Positions 9,129-20,786 are shown, numbered from the stretch's first letter. The stretch: 32,296 nt of DNA from Gemmatimonadota bacterium (GCA_030550695.1 JAUQOX010000004.1:1-32296); one strand, 5' to 3'. Numbers and translations: made by a program. Notes: generated by a model not told the origin, from the sequence alone.

Positions 9129-10916
9129 ATGTCCATCGTCCGGGACGGGTTCGGGGTTTCGGAAGGGATTGTGGAAGGCACGATCCACCTGCTGAACTGG
9201 GGGGTACCGGAGGTGGCCCACAGCAGGGTGGAGGAGGGCCAGGTGGAGGAGGAGGTGGGGCGATTCCAACAGGCGGTGGAAGAGACCCGGGCGGATCTGG
9301 AACGACTTCGGAGCCAGGCCTCGGAGCGCCTCGGTGCCCTGGAGGGACGCATCTTCGATCCCCAGCTCCTCATGCTGGAAGATGCGGAGGTGGTGGATCG
9401 AACCATCGAATACATCCGAGAGAATCGCCTGACGGCGGCCCAGGCCTTCGAGTGGCGGATCCTGGAACTCCAGGCCCAGTGGAATCGGACCTTTAACCCC
9501 ATGGTCTTGGACCGCCTGAATGACCTGGAAGATCTCCACGTCCGACTCCTCCACCGGATTCTAGGGCTCCCGGATCCCCTCACCCCCCCGACTCCTGATG
9601 CTCCGGCGATCCTGGTGGCCCACAACCTCACCCCGAGCATGGTGGTGCAGTTCGATACCGGCCTGATCCGGGGCATTGCCACCGACCGGGGCACCCGGAC
9701 GTCCCACTGGGTCATCCTGGTGCGTTCCCTGGGCATCCCGGCGGTGGTGGGGCTGGATACCATCACCCAGCTGGCCCGCCAAGGGCAGGAGGCCATTCTG
9801 GACGGCCGGATCGGCCGCATCATCCTGGAGCCCGACCAGCAGGATCGGCGGATCTTTCGGGGGCGGGTCCTCCAGCTCAAGGAGTGGGAGGAGGAGGTGC
9901 GGCGGCTGGCCACCCTGGAGCCTGTGACCAAGGACGGGCAGCCCATCGCCCTTCGGGCCAATCTGGATCTCCCCAGCGAAGCAGGGGCGGCTCGGGACCA
10001 CGGAGCCCAGGGAGTCGGACTGCTCCGAACGGAATTCCTCGTGGTGGGCCGCAAGACGCTTCCGGACGAGGAGGAGCAGTATCGGGAGTATCGGGCGGTG
10101 GCCGAGACCTTCCCCACCTATGCGGTGGTGGTCCGGACCTTCGACCTCGGGGGAGACAAGTTCCCCATGTTTCTCCACATGCCGCCGGAAGAGAATCCCT
10201 TTCTGGGATGGCGGGCCATCCGGGTGTGTCTGGACGAGCCCGAGCTCTTCCGCCCGCAACTGCGGGCCTTGTTGCGGGCCACGGCCCACGGGGACGTACG
10301 GATCATGCTCCCCATGGTGAACAACGTGGACGAGGTCCTGCAGGTCCGGGCCATGCTCAAGGAAGAGGAAGATCGGCTTTCCGAGCAGGGGATTCCCTTC
10401 AACTCCGGTTACAAACTCGGTCTTCTGATCGAAACCCCCGCGGCGGCTCTGGACGCGGTGGCCTTGGCCCGCCATGCGGATTTCTTTTCCATCGGTACGA
10501 ACGACCTCGTCCAATACACCCTCGCCGTAGACCGCACCAACAGCCGGCTGGCGGGGCTCTACAACCCCTTCCATCCCGCTGTCCTCCGCCTCATCCACCA
10601 GGTGGCGCGGGTGGCTCGGGCGGCGGGCATCGAGGTAAGCGTGTGTGGCGAGGTGGCGGCCAATCCTCTGGGCGCCTTCCTGTTCCTCGGCCTGGACATC
10701 CACTCCCTTTCGGTGGCTTGGCCCGCTTTGGGGGAGATCAAGAAAGTGATCCGCGAACTGCGGGTGGAAGACGCCCGGAAAGCAGTAGCCCGGGCTCTGG
10801 CCGCCGGATCCGCCCAAGAGGTGGTGGACTGCTTGGTGGAAGGGATCGGAAACAGTTTGGATCTTTCCGCCTTCGCAGGCCGCTGGAACCTCCGCCTGCC
10901 CCCACGCCCCCGCTGA
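9129..10916 (+). CDS. ptsI: Phosphoenolpyruvate-protein phosphotransferase (PTS EI)
   Basis: TDRGTRTSHWVILVRSLGIPAVVG phospho-His motif; VGLLRTEFL; IMLPMVNNVDEV; FFSIGTNDLVQYTLAVDR; start MSIVRDG at ATG 9129. Confidence 0.95.
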   Translation: MSIVRDGFGVSEGIVEGTIHLLNWGVPEVAHSRVEEGQVEEEVGRFQQAVEETRADLERLRSQASERLGALEGRIFDPQLLMLEDAEVVDRTIEYIRENRLTAAQAFEWRILELQAQWNRTFNPMVLDRLNDLEDLHVRLLHRILGLPDPLTPPTPDAPAILVAHNLTPSMVVQFDTGLIRGIATDRGTRTSHWVILVRSLGIPAVVGLDTITQLARQGQEAILDGRIGRIILEPDQQDRRIFRGRVLQLKEWEEEVRRLATLEPVTKDGQPIALRANLDLPSEAGAARDHGAQGVGLLRTEFLVVGRKTLPDEEEQYREYRAVAETFPTYAVVVRTFDLGGDKFPMFLHMPPEENPFLGWRAIRVCLDEPELFRPQLRALLRATAHGDVRIMLPMVNNVDEVLQVRAMLKEEEDRLSEQGIPFNSGYKLGLLIETPAAALDAVALARHADFFSIGTNDLVQYTLAVDRTNSRLAGLYNPFHPAVLRLIHQVARVARAAGIEVSVCGEVAANPLGAFLFLGLDIHSLSVAWPALGEIKKVIRELRVEDARKAVARALAAGSAQEVVDCLVEGIGNSLDLSAFAGRWNLRLPPRPR

Positions 10917-10958
10917 GCCGAAACCGTTGAACCCTATCGGCCCCCAGGAGATGCACCC

Positions 10959-13525
<2,567 letters not shown>

Positions 13526-13528
13526 GGG

Positions 13529-14092
13529 TTGGAACGCCAACGAAAAGGGGGGCGTGTGGCCACGGTGGTGAAGGTAAGGGTGCAGAGCCTGGGGCTGGAC
13601 CGGGCTACGAACACACCCGTGGTGATCCTTCAGGAAGAGGAGGGGGATCGGATTCTTCCCATCTGGATCGGCCCCAGCGAGGCCAGTGCCATTGCCATGC
13701 AGTTGGCGGCCTGGAGCTTTTCCCGCCCCCTGACCCATGATCTTCTGGTCTCGGTGGTAGGGGGGCTGGGAGGCACCCTGGATCGGGTGATCATCACCAA
13801 GGTCGAAGGAAATACCTACTACGCGGAGCTGGTCCTGCGGCGGGGGGAGGAGATTATTGCCGTGGACGCTCGCCCCTCTGACTCCATTGCCGTGGCCTTG
13901 CGGATGAACGCGCCCATCTTTGCCGAGTCCTCCCTTCTCGAGCGGGTCTCGGTGGAGATCGCCGAGCACGAGTCTCCCGACCTCCCGGCGGGCCCGCCTC
14001 CGCCTGCTCCTCGCCCCGAGGCAGCCCAGGAAAACCTCCAGGACTATCTGAAGCGCCTGACCCCTGAGGATTTCGGGCGCTTCAACCCCTGA
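13529..14092 (+). CDS. Bifunctional nuclease (BFN/DUF151) family protein
   Basis: VVILQEEEGDRILPIWIGPSEASAIAMQL ... THDLLVSVVGGLGGTLDRVIITKVEGNTYYAEL ... VDARPSDSIAVALR. Confidence 0.92.
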   Translation: MERQRKGGRVATVVKVRVQSLGLDRATNTPVVILQEEEGDRILPIWIGPSEASAIAMQLAAWSFSRPLTHDLLVSVVGGLGGTLDRVIITKVEGNTYYAELVLRRGEEIIAVDARPSDSIAVALRMNAPIFAESSLLERVSVEIAEHESPDLPAGPPPPAPRPEAAQENLQDYLKRLTPEDFGRFNP

Positions 14093-14096
14093 AACG

Positions 14097-15254
14097 ATGA
14101 AAGCTTCCGCCTCAGTCCGGGGGAAGGGCCTCTGGGTCCGGACCTCATTGACCATGCTCCTGCTGGTGGCAGGACCTTTTGCCGGCGCAGCCCAAGAATC
14201 GCCGAGGCCCATTCTCAAGGGCAGAGTGAGGATCGGTGAAGGGCCGGCGGAGGGAGGAACGGTGGTGCTCCACCGGATCGCCCGGGAGGGGTCGGGGGAG
14301 GTGGACAGCGTTTCCCTGGCCAGGGGCGGCCAGTTCGAAATCCCTTTGCCCCACCTACCGGACCACGCAGGAAGCTCCGAAATCTTTCTCGCTTCCTACA
14401 AACACGCCGGGCTTGTGTACTTCGGGCTCCCCATCACCGATGTGGCGCAGCTGGACAGTCTCTACCTGATTCAGGCCTACGATACGGCCTCCGTGCCCCC
14501 GGGAGGGGTGGACCTTCCCTTGAGCGGCCGCAGCCTGTTCCTGGAGAAAAGCGGCGAGGGGTGGAGCGTGGCCGATGTGTTCCAGATCCGCCATGAGGGC
14601 TCCCGGACCTGGTACAGTCCGGAAGAAGGGGTGGTGTGGAGCTACCCCCTTCCCGCGGGTGTGGCGAATTTCCGGGCATCGGACTCCGAGTTTCCCTCCG
14701 ATGCCGTCCGCTTCCGTGAAGGCTCCCTCGAACTGCTGGCCCCGCTTCAGCCGGGGGAGCGCTTCCTCATGGTCCGGTACGACTTGCCGGACGGTGAGCT
14801 GGTGATCCCCTTGAAGGGCCACCATGAGCGCCTGGAGGTGCTGGTCCGGGAGCCCGCTCCCGTGGTTGAGGTCATGCCCTTGGTCCCCCACCCTGGTCTG
14901 GAAATGGCCCCGGAGGTCTCGTTCCGCCGCTTCGTGGGGCAGGATCTGGACGGGGGGACCCTTCGGATTCTCCCTCGCCGTGAGCCCTGGCGTCCCCAGG
15001 CTTCGTGGCTGGGCTTGTTTCTCGCAGGCCTCCTGGGTGCCGCCGGCGTCTGGGCCTTTCGGAGGTCGGGAGCGCGGGTCCCCTCAGCGGCTCCAGCGGA
15101 GGGCTCGGGGCCGCTCACCCGCCAGGATGTTCTGTGGCAGGTGGCGGTGCTGGACGAGGAGTTTGCCCGCAAAAAGAACCCCTCCCCTCAGGCCCGGGCG
15201 GAGTACCGGCAGGAGCGAGCCCGCCTCCTGGAGCAACTCCGCCGGCTTCGGTGA
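14097..15254 (+). CDS. Exported, C-terminally membrane-anchored protein of unknown function
   Basis: N-terminal signal peptide (LTMLLLVAGPFAGAAQ), beta-rich extracytoplasmic region, single TM (ASWLGLFLAGLLGAAGVWAFRR), and short charged cytoplasmic tail. Confidence 0.75.
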   Translation: MKASASVRGKGLWVRTSLTMLLLVAGPFAGAAQESPRPILKGRVRIGEGPAEGGTVVLHRIAREGSGEVDSVSLARGGQFEIPLPHLPDHAGSSEIFLASYKHAGLVYFGLPITDVAQLDSLYLIQAYDTASVPPGGVDLPLSGRSLFLEKSGEGWSVADVFQIRHEGSRTWYSPEEGVVWSYPLPAGVANFRASDSEFPSDAVRFREGSLELLAPLQPGERFLMVRYDLPDGELVIPLKGHHERLEVLVREPAPVVEVMPLVPHPGLEMAPEVSFRRFVGQDLDGGTLRILPRREPWRPQASWLGLFLAGLLGAAGVWAFRRSGARVPSAAPAEGSGPLTRQDVLWQVAVLDEEFARKKNPSPQARAEYRQERARLLEQLRRLR

Positions 15255-15264
15255 GGGATGCCGG

Positions 15265-16020
15265 GTGGCCGTGGTGAGCACGCCGGGTGTGCTCTTGCGG
15301 GCCTATCCGTTCCGCGACACCAGCCAGGTCCTTCGCTTCTACACCCGGGATCTCGGTCTTCTGAGCGTCCTGGCAAAAGGGCGGCGGAGGCTGGAGGCCA
15401 AGGGAGCAGCGGGGAGTTCGCCCTTTGCCGAGGGGGTTCTGGTCCTGTCGTTCCGGCGGGGGAGGGAGTTGCAGACCCTTCGGGATTTCGCCCTGGAGAG
15501 GGCCCGTTTCGGGCTGGGGAGCCACCCCTTGCGCCTCTCTGGCGCCTCCGTCCTTGGGGAGCTGGCTTTGCATCAGGGGGAGGGTGAGGCCAACCCCCTG
15601 TTTTTTCGAGGTCTTTCCGAAGGTTTGGATGCCTTGGAAACGGTGGCCCTGGACCGGGTCGTCCCCGAGGTCCTCGCTCGCCTGTGGAGTCTGGTGCGCC
15701 TGCTGGGGTACCGGCCTGTGCTGGACCGATGCGTCCGTTGCGGTCGGCCGCCGGCCATGGGCGAGACAGTTCGCTTCGATGTTGCGGAAGGCGGAATCTC
15801 CTGCCATTCCTGCTCAGGTTCGGCCCAGGGGCCTCGACTGGGTCCGGTGGCCAGGGAGCAGCTTGGGGCCCTCGTGGAAGGTGTCGCACCCACGGCCCTC
15901 CTGGGGGGGCGGGCCCATCTCCGCCTTGCGGGGGAGTTTGTGGCCTTTCACCTGGGGGGTGGCTTGCCGCTCCGTTCCCTGGGTGTCCTCCGGGGTCTCC
16001 TGCCCGAAGATCACCCCTGA
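15265..16020 (+). CDS. recO: DNA repair protein RecO
   Basis: TPGVLLRAYPFRDTSQVLRFYTRDLGLLSVLAKGRRR; zinc motif LDRCVRCGRP...ISCHSC; GTG start about 15265 within the 14824..16020 ORF. Confidence 0.9.
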   Translation: MAVVSTPGVLLRAYPFRDTSQVLRFYTRDLGLLSVLAKGRRRLEAKGAAGSSPFAEGVLVLSFRRGRELQTLRDFALERARFGLGSHPLRLSGASVLGELALHQGEGEANPLFFRGLSEGLDALETVALDRVVPEVLARLWSLVRLLGYRPVLDRCVRCGRPPAMGETVRFDVAEGGISCHSCSGSAQGPRLGPVAREQLGALVEGVAPTALLGGRAHLRLAGEFVAFHLGGGLPLRSLGVLRGLLPEDHP

Positions 16021-16088
16021 GCCGGCGAGGCGGGGAGGCTTAGGGTCCGCGCTTTTCTCCCTCGCCGAGGACGCCCTCTTCTGTCCGT

Positions 16089-18017
16089 ATGCGTAGGCTC
16101 ATCCTGGGTACTGCTGGTCATATCGACCATGGGAAGACGGCCCTGGTGAAAGCCCTCACCGGGGTCGACACGGACCGCCTGAAGGAAGAAAAGGAGAGGG
16201 GAATCACCATCGACCTGGGATTTGCCGAGTTCGCTCCCAGCCCCGACCTCCGCTTCGGGGTTGTGGATGTGCCGGGCCACGAGGCCTTCATCAGGAACAT
16301 GCTGGCGGGGGCCACCGGCGTGGACGTGGTTCTTTTGGTGGTGGCCGCCGACGAGGGGATCATGCCCCAGACCCGGGAGCATTTGGCCATCGTGGAACTT
16401 CTGGGGGTGCCTCGGCTGGTGGTGGCCCTGACCAAGGCCGACCTGGTGGATGGGGATTGGCTGGAGCTGGTGGAAGAGGAGGTCCGGGGGCTCTTGAAGG
16501 GTACCCCCTACAGGGGCGCGCCCGCGATTCCCGTCTCGGCCCGTACGGGTAAGGGTATGGGCGTCCTCACCGAGACCCTGGTTCGGGTGGGACGGGAGGC
16601 GGAGGAGCGGAAGGCTGAGGATGTGGCCCGGCTCCCCATGGACCGGGTCTTTACCGTGAAAGGGGCTGGCACGGTGGTCACCGGGACCCTTTGGTCGGGC
16701 ACCCTCCGGACCGGCGAGGAAGTCCAGGTGTTGCCGGGGGGCGGAAGGGGAAAGGTCCGGACCCTCCAGATCCACGGGCAGGCGGTCTCCGAAGCCCGGG
16801 CAGGGAGCCGGGTGGCGGTGGGCGTATCCGGCAAGGAGGTGGAGCACGACCGCCTGGAACGGGGACAGACCCTCGTTACAGGAGAGGGCTGGGAGATCTC
16901 GCGGATGCTCACGGCCAGGGTGCGGATCTTGCCGGATGCCCGTCGGGAAATGGCCCAGGGAGAGCGGCTGCGCCTCCACCTGGGTACCGCCGAGGTGATG
17001 GCCAGGGCTGTGCTCCTGGAGGATGAGGTTCTCCCGCCCGGGTCCGTCGGCTGGGTCCAGTTGCGGCTGGAAGAGCCGTTGCTGGCTCGGGCGGGGGACC
17101 GCTTCGTCCTGAGATCCTACTCCCCGGTGACCACGGTGGGGGGAGGCGAGGTGGCCGAGGTGCTGCCTGCCAAGCGCAGACGCCTGGAGGGGGGCGAAGG
17201 GGGGAAGCTGGCAGCTTTGCTGGGAGCGGACTCCCAGGGCAGGCTCGAGGCTTTGGTCGACCTGGCGGGGTGGAGGGGGGTAGCCCGCAGCGCTCTCCCC
17301 CACCGGACGGGTCTCTCGCCCCACCAGGGGGAGGAGGCCGTGGAAGGCCTCTTGAAGCGGGGTCGGGTGGTGGACTTGGGGGGTGTGTTGTTTCCCGTGG
17401 CTGTTTGGGACGCAGCCCGCACAAGGGTGCGGGACTCCCTGGAGGAATACCACCGCCGGCACCCTCTGCGGTCCGGGCAACCTTTGGAGGAACTGAGGGC
17501 GGTGCTGCCGGGGCCCTACGGGCCGGTCCTGGCGGAGGCGGCCATCCGTTCCTGGGTGAGCTCGGGGGAGATCCAGGTACAACGGGGACGGGCGGCCCTG
17601 CAGGGTTTCCGTCCGACGCCGACGCCCCGCCAGGAGGTGATTCTGGCGGAGTTGCGCGAGGCCCTCCGTCGGGGCGGCGCAGCTCCTCCTGCCCTGAGGG
17701 AATTGGCGGCTTCACACCCGGAGGTGGCTCCGGACGAGCTGGAAGGACTCCTCCGTTTCCTGGAGGGAAGAGGAGAGGTCATCGGACTGGAGGATGGGCT
17801 TTTCTTCCCGAAGGAAGTGTTGGAGATGCTGGGGGCGGAGGTTGTGGCCAGACTGGGGGGGCGGTCGGGGCTCGGGCCGGCCGACTTCAAGGAGGCTATC
17901 CCGGTGAGCCGAAAACACCTGCTCCCCATCTTACGGTACTTTGACACGGTGGGGATCACCACACGGCTGGGCGAAGAGCGAAGCGTGGCTCAAGCGTTAC
18001 CGGAGGGTTGGCCTTGA
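16089..18017 (+). CDS. selB: Selenocysteine-specific translation elongation factor SelB
   Basis: [43 protein letters not shown]-terminal winged-helix [28 protein letters not shown]. Confidence 0.96.
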   Translation: MRRLILGTAGHIDHGKTALVKALTGVDTDRLKEEKERGITIDLGFAEFAPSPDLRFGVVDVPGHEAFIRNMLAGATGVDVVLLVVAADEGIMPQTREHLAIVELLGVPRLVVALTKADLVDGDWLELVEEEVRGLLKGTPYRGAPAIPVSARTGKGMGVLTETLVRVGREAEERKAEDVARLPMDRVFTVKGAGTVVTGTLWSGTLRTGEEVQVLPGGGRGKVRTLQIHGQAVSEARAGSRVAVGVSGKEVEHDRLERGQTLVTGEGWEISRMLTARVRILPDARREMAQGERLRLHLGTAEVMARAVLLEDEVLPPGSVGWVQLRLEEPLLARAGDRFVLRSYSPVTTVGGGEVAEVLPAKRRRLEGGEGGKLAALLGADSQGRLEALVDLAGWRGVARSALPHRTGLSPHQGEEAVEGLLKRGRVVDLGGVLFPVAVWDAARTRVRDSLEEYHRRHPLRSGQPLEELRAVLPGPYGPVLAEAAIRSWVSSGEIQVQRGRAALQGFRPTPTPRQEVILAELREALRRGGAAPPALRELAASHPEVAPDELEGLLRFLEGRGEVIGLEDGLFFPKEVLEMLGAEVVARLGGRSGLGPADFKEAIPVSRKHLLPILRYFDTVGITTRLGEERSVAQALPEGWP

Positions 18018-18032
18018 TCCACGACGTTTTTC

Positions 18033-18061
18033 TTGACCGTCCTCCCTCCGGGCCGTAGAAT
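18033..18061 (+). promoter_or_regulatory. Candidate sigma70 promoter for the 18153 gene
   Basis: TTGACC (18033-18038), 17 nt spacer, TAGAAT (18056-18061) in the gap after selB. Confidence 0.65.
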
Positions 18062-18152
18062 GGGGAGAGGGAAGCGGCTGGCTGGAACCCTTCTCGTGTC
18101 GGAGGTCTATCGGTCTACGGCTACAGCACAGGAGTTCTGTGCGGAGGTGTGA

Positions 18153-18593
18153 ATGAGACGCGCCGTGAGCGTTCTCTTCGTCCTCCTCTCCATCGTCGGT
18201 TTCGCGTCCTCCCTCCGGGCTCAGGGAGCCGGGCCGACCGGAAAGCAGGATCCCGGGTTCGTCCTGGAGCAAAACTACCCCAACCCCTTCAATCCCGAGA
18301 CGAAGATCCCCTTCGTCTTGAGCGAAGCCCTGTTCCGGGATGGGAGGCCCGCGGTGGTCTCCATCCGCATCTACAACGTCCTTCAGCAGCTTGTGGCTTC
18401 TCCCACAGCCTTGAACCACCCTGCCGGTGAGGGTGTGCAGGTATTGGACCTGGAGTATCCGGCGCCGGGAAGGTACGAGGCCTACTGGGACGGGAGGGAC
18501 ACTGCGGGAAGGCAGGTGGCGTCGGGCGTGTATTTCGTACAACTGGTGGTGAACGGCAGGACCCAAGTCCGCAAGATGTTCGTCACCAAGTAG
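18153..18593 (+). CDS. Small secreted protein consisting of a FlgD-Ig / T9SS-type sorting-like domain
   Basis: Signal peptide (MRRAVSVLFVLLSIVGFASSLRAQG), NYPNPFNPETKIPF, YEAYWDGRDTAGRQVASGVYFVQLVVNGRTQVRKMFVTK; SD GGAGG before ATG. Confidence 0.85.
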   Translation: MRRAVSVLFVLLSIVGFASSLRAQGAGPTGKQDPGFVLEQNYPNPFNPETKIPFVLSEALFRDGRPAVVSIRIYNVLQQLVASPTALNHPAGEGVQVLDLEYPAPGRYEAYWDGRDTAGRQVASGVYFVQLVVNGRTQVRKMFVTK

Positions 18594-18712
18594 AGTCGCC
18601 CCGGAAAAGGGTTGCCCGGTCGAGGGGCTTGGGAAGGGGGAAGGGGGCTTTCGTGTGGCGGCCCACGGCGGCGGGTCGGGGCCGGCCCGGAGGGCATCTT
18701 CGCGGAGGGGCT

Positions 18713-19066
18713 TCAGGGAAGGACGTAGATGAACCTTCCGCAGTTCTCGCAAGTTTGAACAGTCTCGTTGGCCGATTCCACTCTGGAAGTCGGAATGGCC
18801 ATGAAGCACCCGTAACAGACGCCCCCGATCACGGGCACCACCATGCGGCGAAGGTGGGGAAGCCCCCGCTCCCACCGGGCTCGGATGGGGGCGTCCAGTT
18901 GTTCCTGGAGCTCGCGGATCTTCTCGTCCAGCGCCTCGAGGGCGGCCCGGAGTTCGACGTGGAACTCGTCGGTCTCCAAACGATCGAGACCGGGTTCGTC
19001 CGTGAGGGCCGCTCGCTGGAGGCGAAGATCTTGCATTTCCAGGAGGATGGTGAGTTGAGGATGCAT
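18713..19066 (-). CDS. Coiled-coil plus C4-type zinc-ribbon domain protein
   Basis: ALDEKIRELQEQLDAPIRARWERGLPHLRRMVVPVIGGVCYGCFMAIPTSRV...TCENCGRFIY. Confidence 0.85.
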   Translation of the reverse strand: MHPQLTILLEMQDLRLQRAALTDEPGLDRLETDEFHVELRAALEALDEKIRELQEQLDAPIRARWERGLPHLRRMVVPVIGGVCYGCFMAIPTSRVESANETVQTCENCGRFIYVLP

Positions 19067-19081
19067 TCCCGCCTCCCGCGT

Positions 19082-19534
19082 TCAGGGAGCCTTTTCCTCC
19101 AACAGGGCAAGGAACTCTTCCGGTGTTTCGATGGCTTGGAGGCGAGCCGGGACCTCGGGGTCCTTCGCAAACTGGGCAATCTTCCCCAAGACCGGCAGGT
19201 ACTGGTTGGAAACCTCCAAGGGCGGCGCCACGATGAGGAAGAAGTGGTAGACGGGGCTGTCGTCGATGGCCTTGAAATCCACTCCCCCTCGTTTGCGGCC
19301 GAAGGCCAGGCGCAGGCGGTTGACTACCAAAGACCGACAGTGGGGGATGGCGATCCCCCTCCCGATCCCGGTCGACCCAAGGTTCTCGCGGCGCTTGAGG
19401 GTCTTGAAGAGAATCGCCTCGGACTTCTCGTCCATCTTGAGGAGGCCGATGAGTTCCTTAAGTACCTCGTCCTTGGTATTCGCCTGTATGTCCAGGTTCA
19501 CCACATCCGGCGTGAACAACTCTCTCAGTCTCAT
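19082..19534 (-). CDS. ptsN: PTS IIA component, fructose/Ntr family (EIIA-Ntr-like)
   Basis: MRLRELFTPDVVNLDIQANTKDEVLKELIGLL ... ENLGSTGIGRGIAIPHCRS; 151 aa from ATG at 19534. Confidence 0.9.
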   Translation of the reverse strand: MRLRELFTPDVVNLDIQANTKDEVLKELIGLLKMDEKSEAILFKTLKRRENLGSTGIGRGIAIPHCRSLVVNRLRLAFGRKRGGVDFKAIDDSPVYHFFLIVAPPLEVSNQYLPVLGKIAQFAKDPEVPARLQAIETPEEFLALLEEKAP

Positions 19535-19698
19535 TCCTGTCTCCTCCACGGAGGGGTCAGCGAAGGTCCGGCGTCCAAAGCCCGGGAAGGTATCCTTGGA
19601 AACCTTCAAACCCTTACATGGTACAAGGGTGCGCCGCGGTTTTCCAGAAGGGGGGACTCCGAACCGGCCCAGATGAACAGGGAGGGACGGCAGAAGGC

Positions 19699-20694
19699 AT
19701 GACGGGAGGATTCTCGAAGATCCTGCAGAGTCCAAGGGTGCCTCTCTTCCTGGCCCCCCAGGCAGGGGTCTCGGAATCACCCTTCCGCCGCCTCTGCCGG
19801 GAGTTCGGGGCCGATGTGGTGGTGACGGAGTTTGTGAGTGCCGACGGCCTGGTGAGGGGTAGTGCCCGCACCCACGGATACCTTCGCTTTGATGACGAGG
19901 AGCGGCCCATCGGGGTCCAAATCTTCGGGGCGGACCCCGTCATGATGGCCGAGGCTGCGGCTCAGATCACCGAACTGTATCAGCCCGATTTCATCGACAT
20001 CAATTTCGGTTGCCCCGTCAAGAAAGTGGTGCGCAGGAACGGGGGATCGGGCTGCCTCCGGGACCTTTCGTTGGTGTATTCGGTGGTCAGGGCGGTGGTA
20101 GGGGCTACCCCCCTTCCCGTGACGGTGAAAACCCGGAGTGGTTACGACGAGGCCTCCCGAGATCCGGTGGCCATCGGCAAGACCATTCAGGACGCCGGAG
20201 CGGTGATGGTGACCCTCCACCCCCGAACCCGGGCCGACATGTACGGCGGGAAGGCGCGCTGGGAGGAGATCCGGGCGTTGGTGGAAGCCCTGGAGATCCC
20301 GGTGGTGGGAAACGGAGATATCCGCACGGGAGCCGATGCCCTGCGGATGAAGCAGGAGACGGGCTGCCACGGGATCATGATCGCCCGCGGGGCCCATGGG
20401 GCGCCTTGGATCTTTCGTCAGGCCCGGGCGGCCTTGGACGGGGAGCCCATTCCCCCGGAGCCGGACGTGGAGGAGAGGTTTCGTATCTGCCTACGGCACG
20501 CCAGGAACGCCATCGCTTTCGGGGGTGACCCTCGGCGCGCCGCCGTGGAGTTCCGCAAACACCTGGGCTGGTACACCAAGGGGCTCCCCGAGGGGAACCG
20601 TCTGCGGCAGGAGCTGTTCCGGGTGACCAGCCTGGAGGAGATGGAGACCCTGCTGGAAGGGTATCTGGCCCGACAGAGCGCCGGCGTGCGGTAA
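19699..20694 (+). CDS. dusB: tRNA-dihydrouridine synthase (DusB-like)
   Basis: LAPQAGVSESPFRRLCREFGADVVVTEFVSADGLV, DFIDINFGCPVKKVVRRNGGSGCLRD, VTVKTRSGYD; likely start ATG 19699. Confidence 0.93.
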   Translation: MTGGFSKILQSPRVPLFLAPQAGVSESPFRRLCREFGADVVVTEFVSADGLVRGSARTHGYLRFDDEERPIGVQIFGADPVMMAEAAAQITELYQPDFIDINFGCPVKKVVRRNGGSGCLRDLSLVYSVVRAVVGATPLPVTVKTRSGYDEASRDPVAIGKTIQDAGAVMVTLHPRTRADMYGGKARWEEIRALVEALEIPVVGNGDIRTGADALRMKQETGCHGIMIARGAHGAPWIFRQARAALDGEPIPPEPDVEERFRICLRHARNAIAFGGDPRRAAVEFRKHLGWYTKGLPEGNRLRQELFRVTSLEEMETLLEGYLARQSAGVR

Positions 20695-20786
20695 GGCTGG
20701 AGCCGTAGCGGCCTTCGAAGCTATATTATGGTTCACAGCGGACATCATCCCGCGCGACAGCTTCGCCGGGACAGTTCGGTGAGAAA

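Noticed and set aside
10917-10941. GCCGA/TCGGC inverted repeat between ptsI and metK as a SAM-responsive element
   Set aside because: Only 5 bp and no SAM riboswitch consensus; likely chance in GC-rich DNA.
16011-17582. 523-aa - strand ORF opposite selB
   Set aside because: Antisense shadow of a clearly conserved SelB frame.
20722-20729. TATATTAT as the tmRNA -10 box
   Set aside because: A plausible -10 but no acceptable -35 at 16-18 nt spacing; kept out of the features list.
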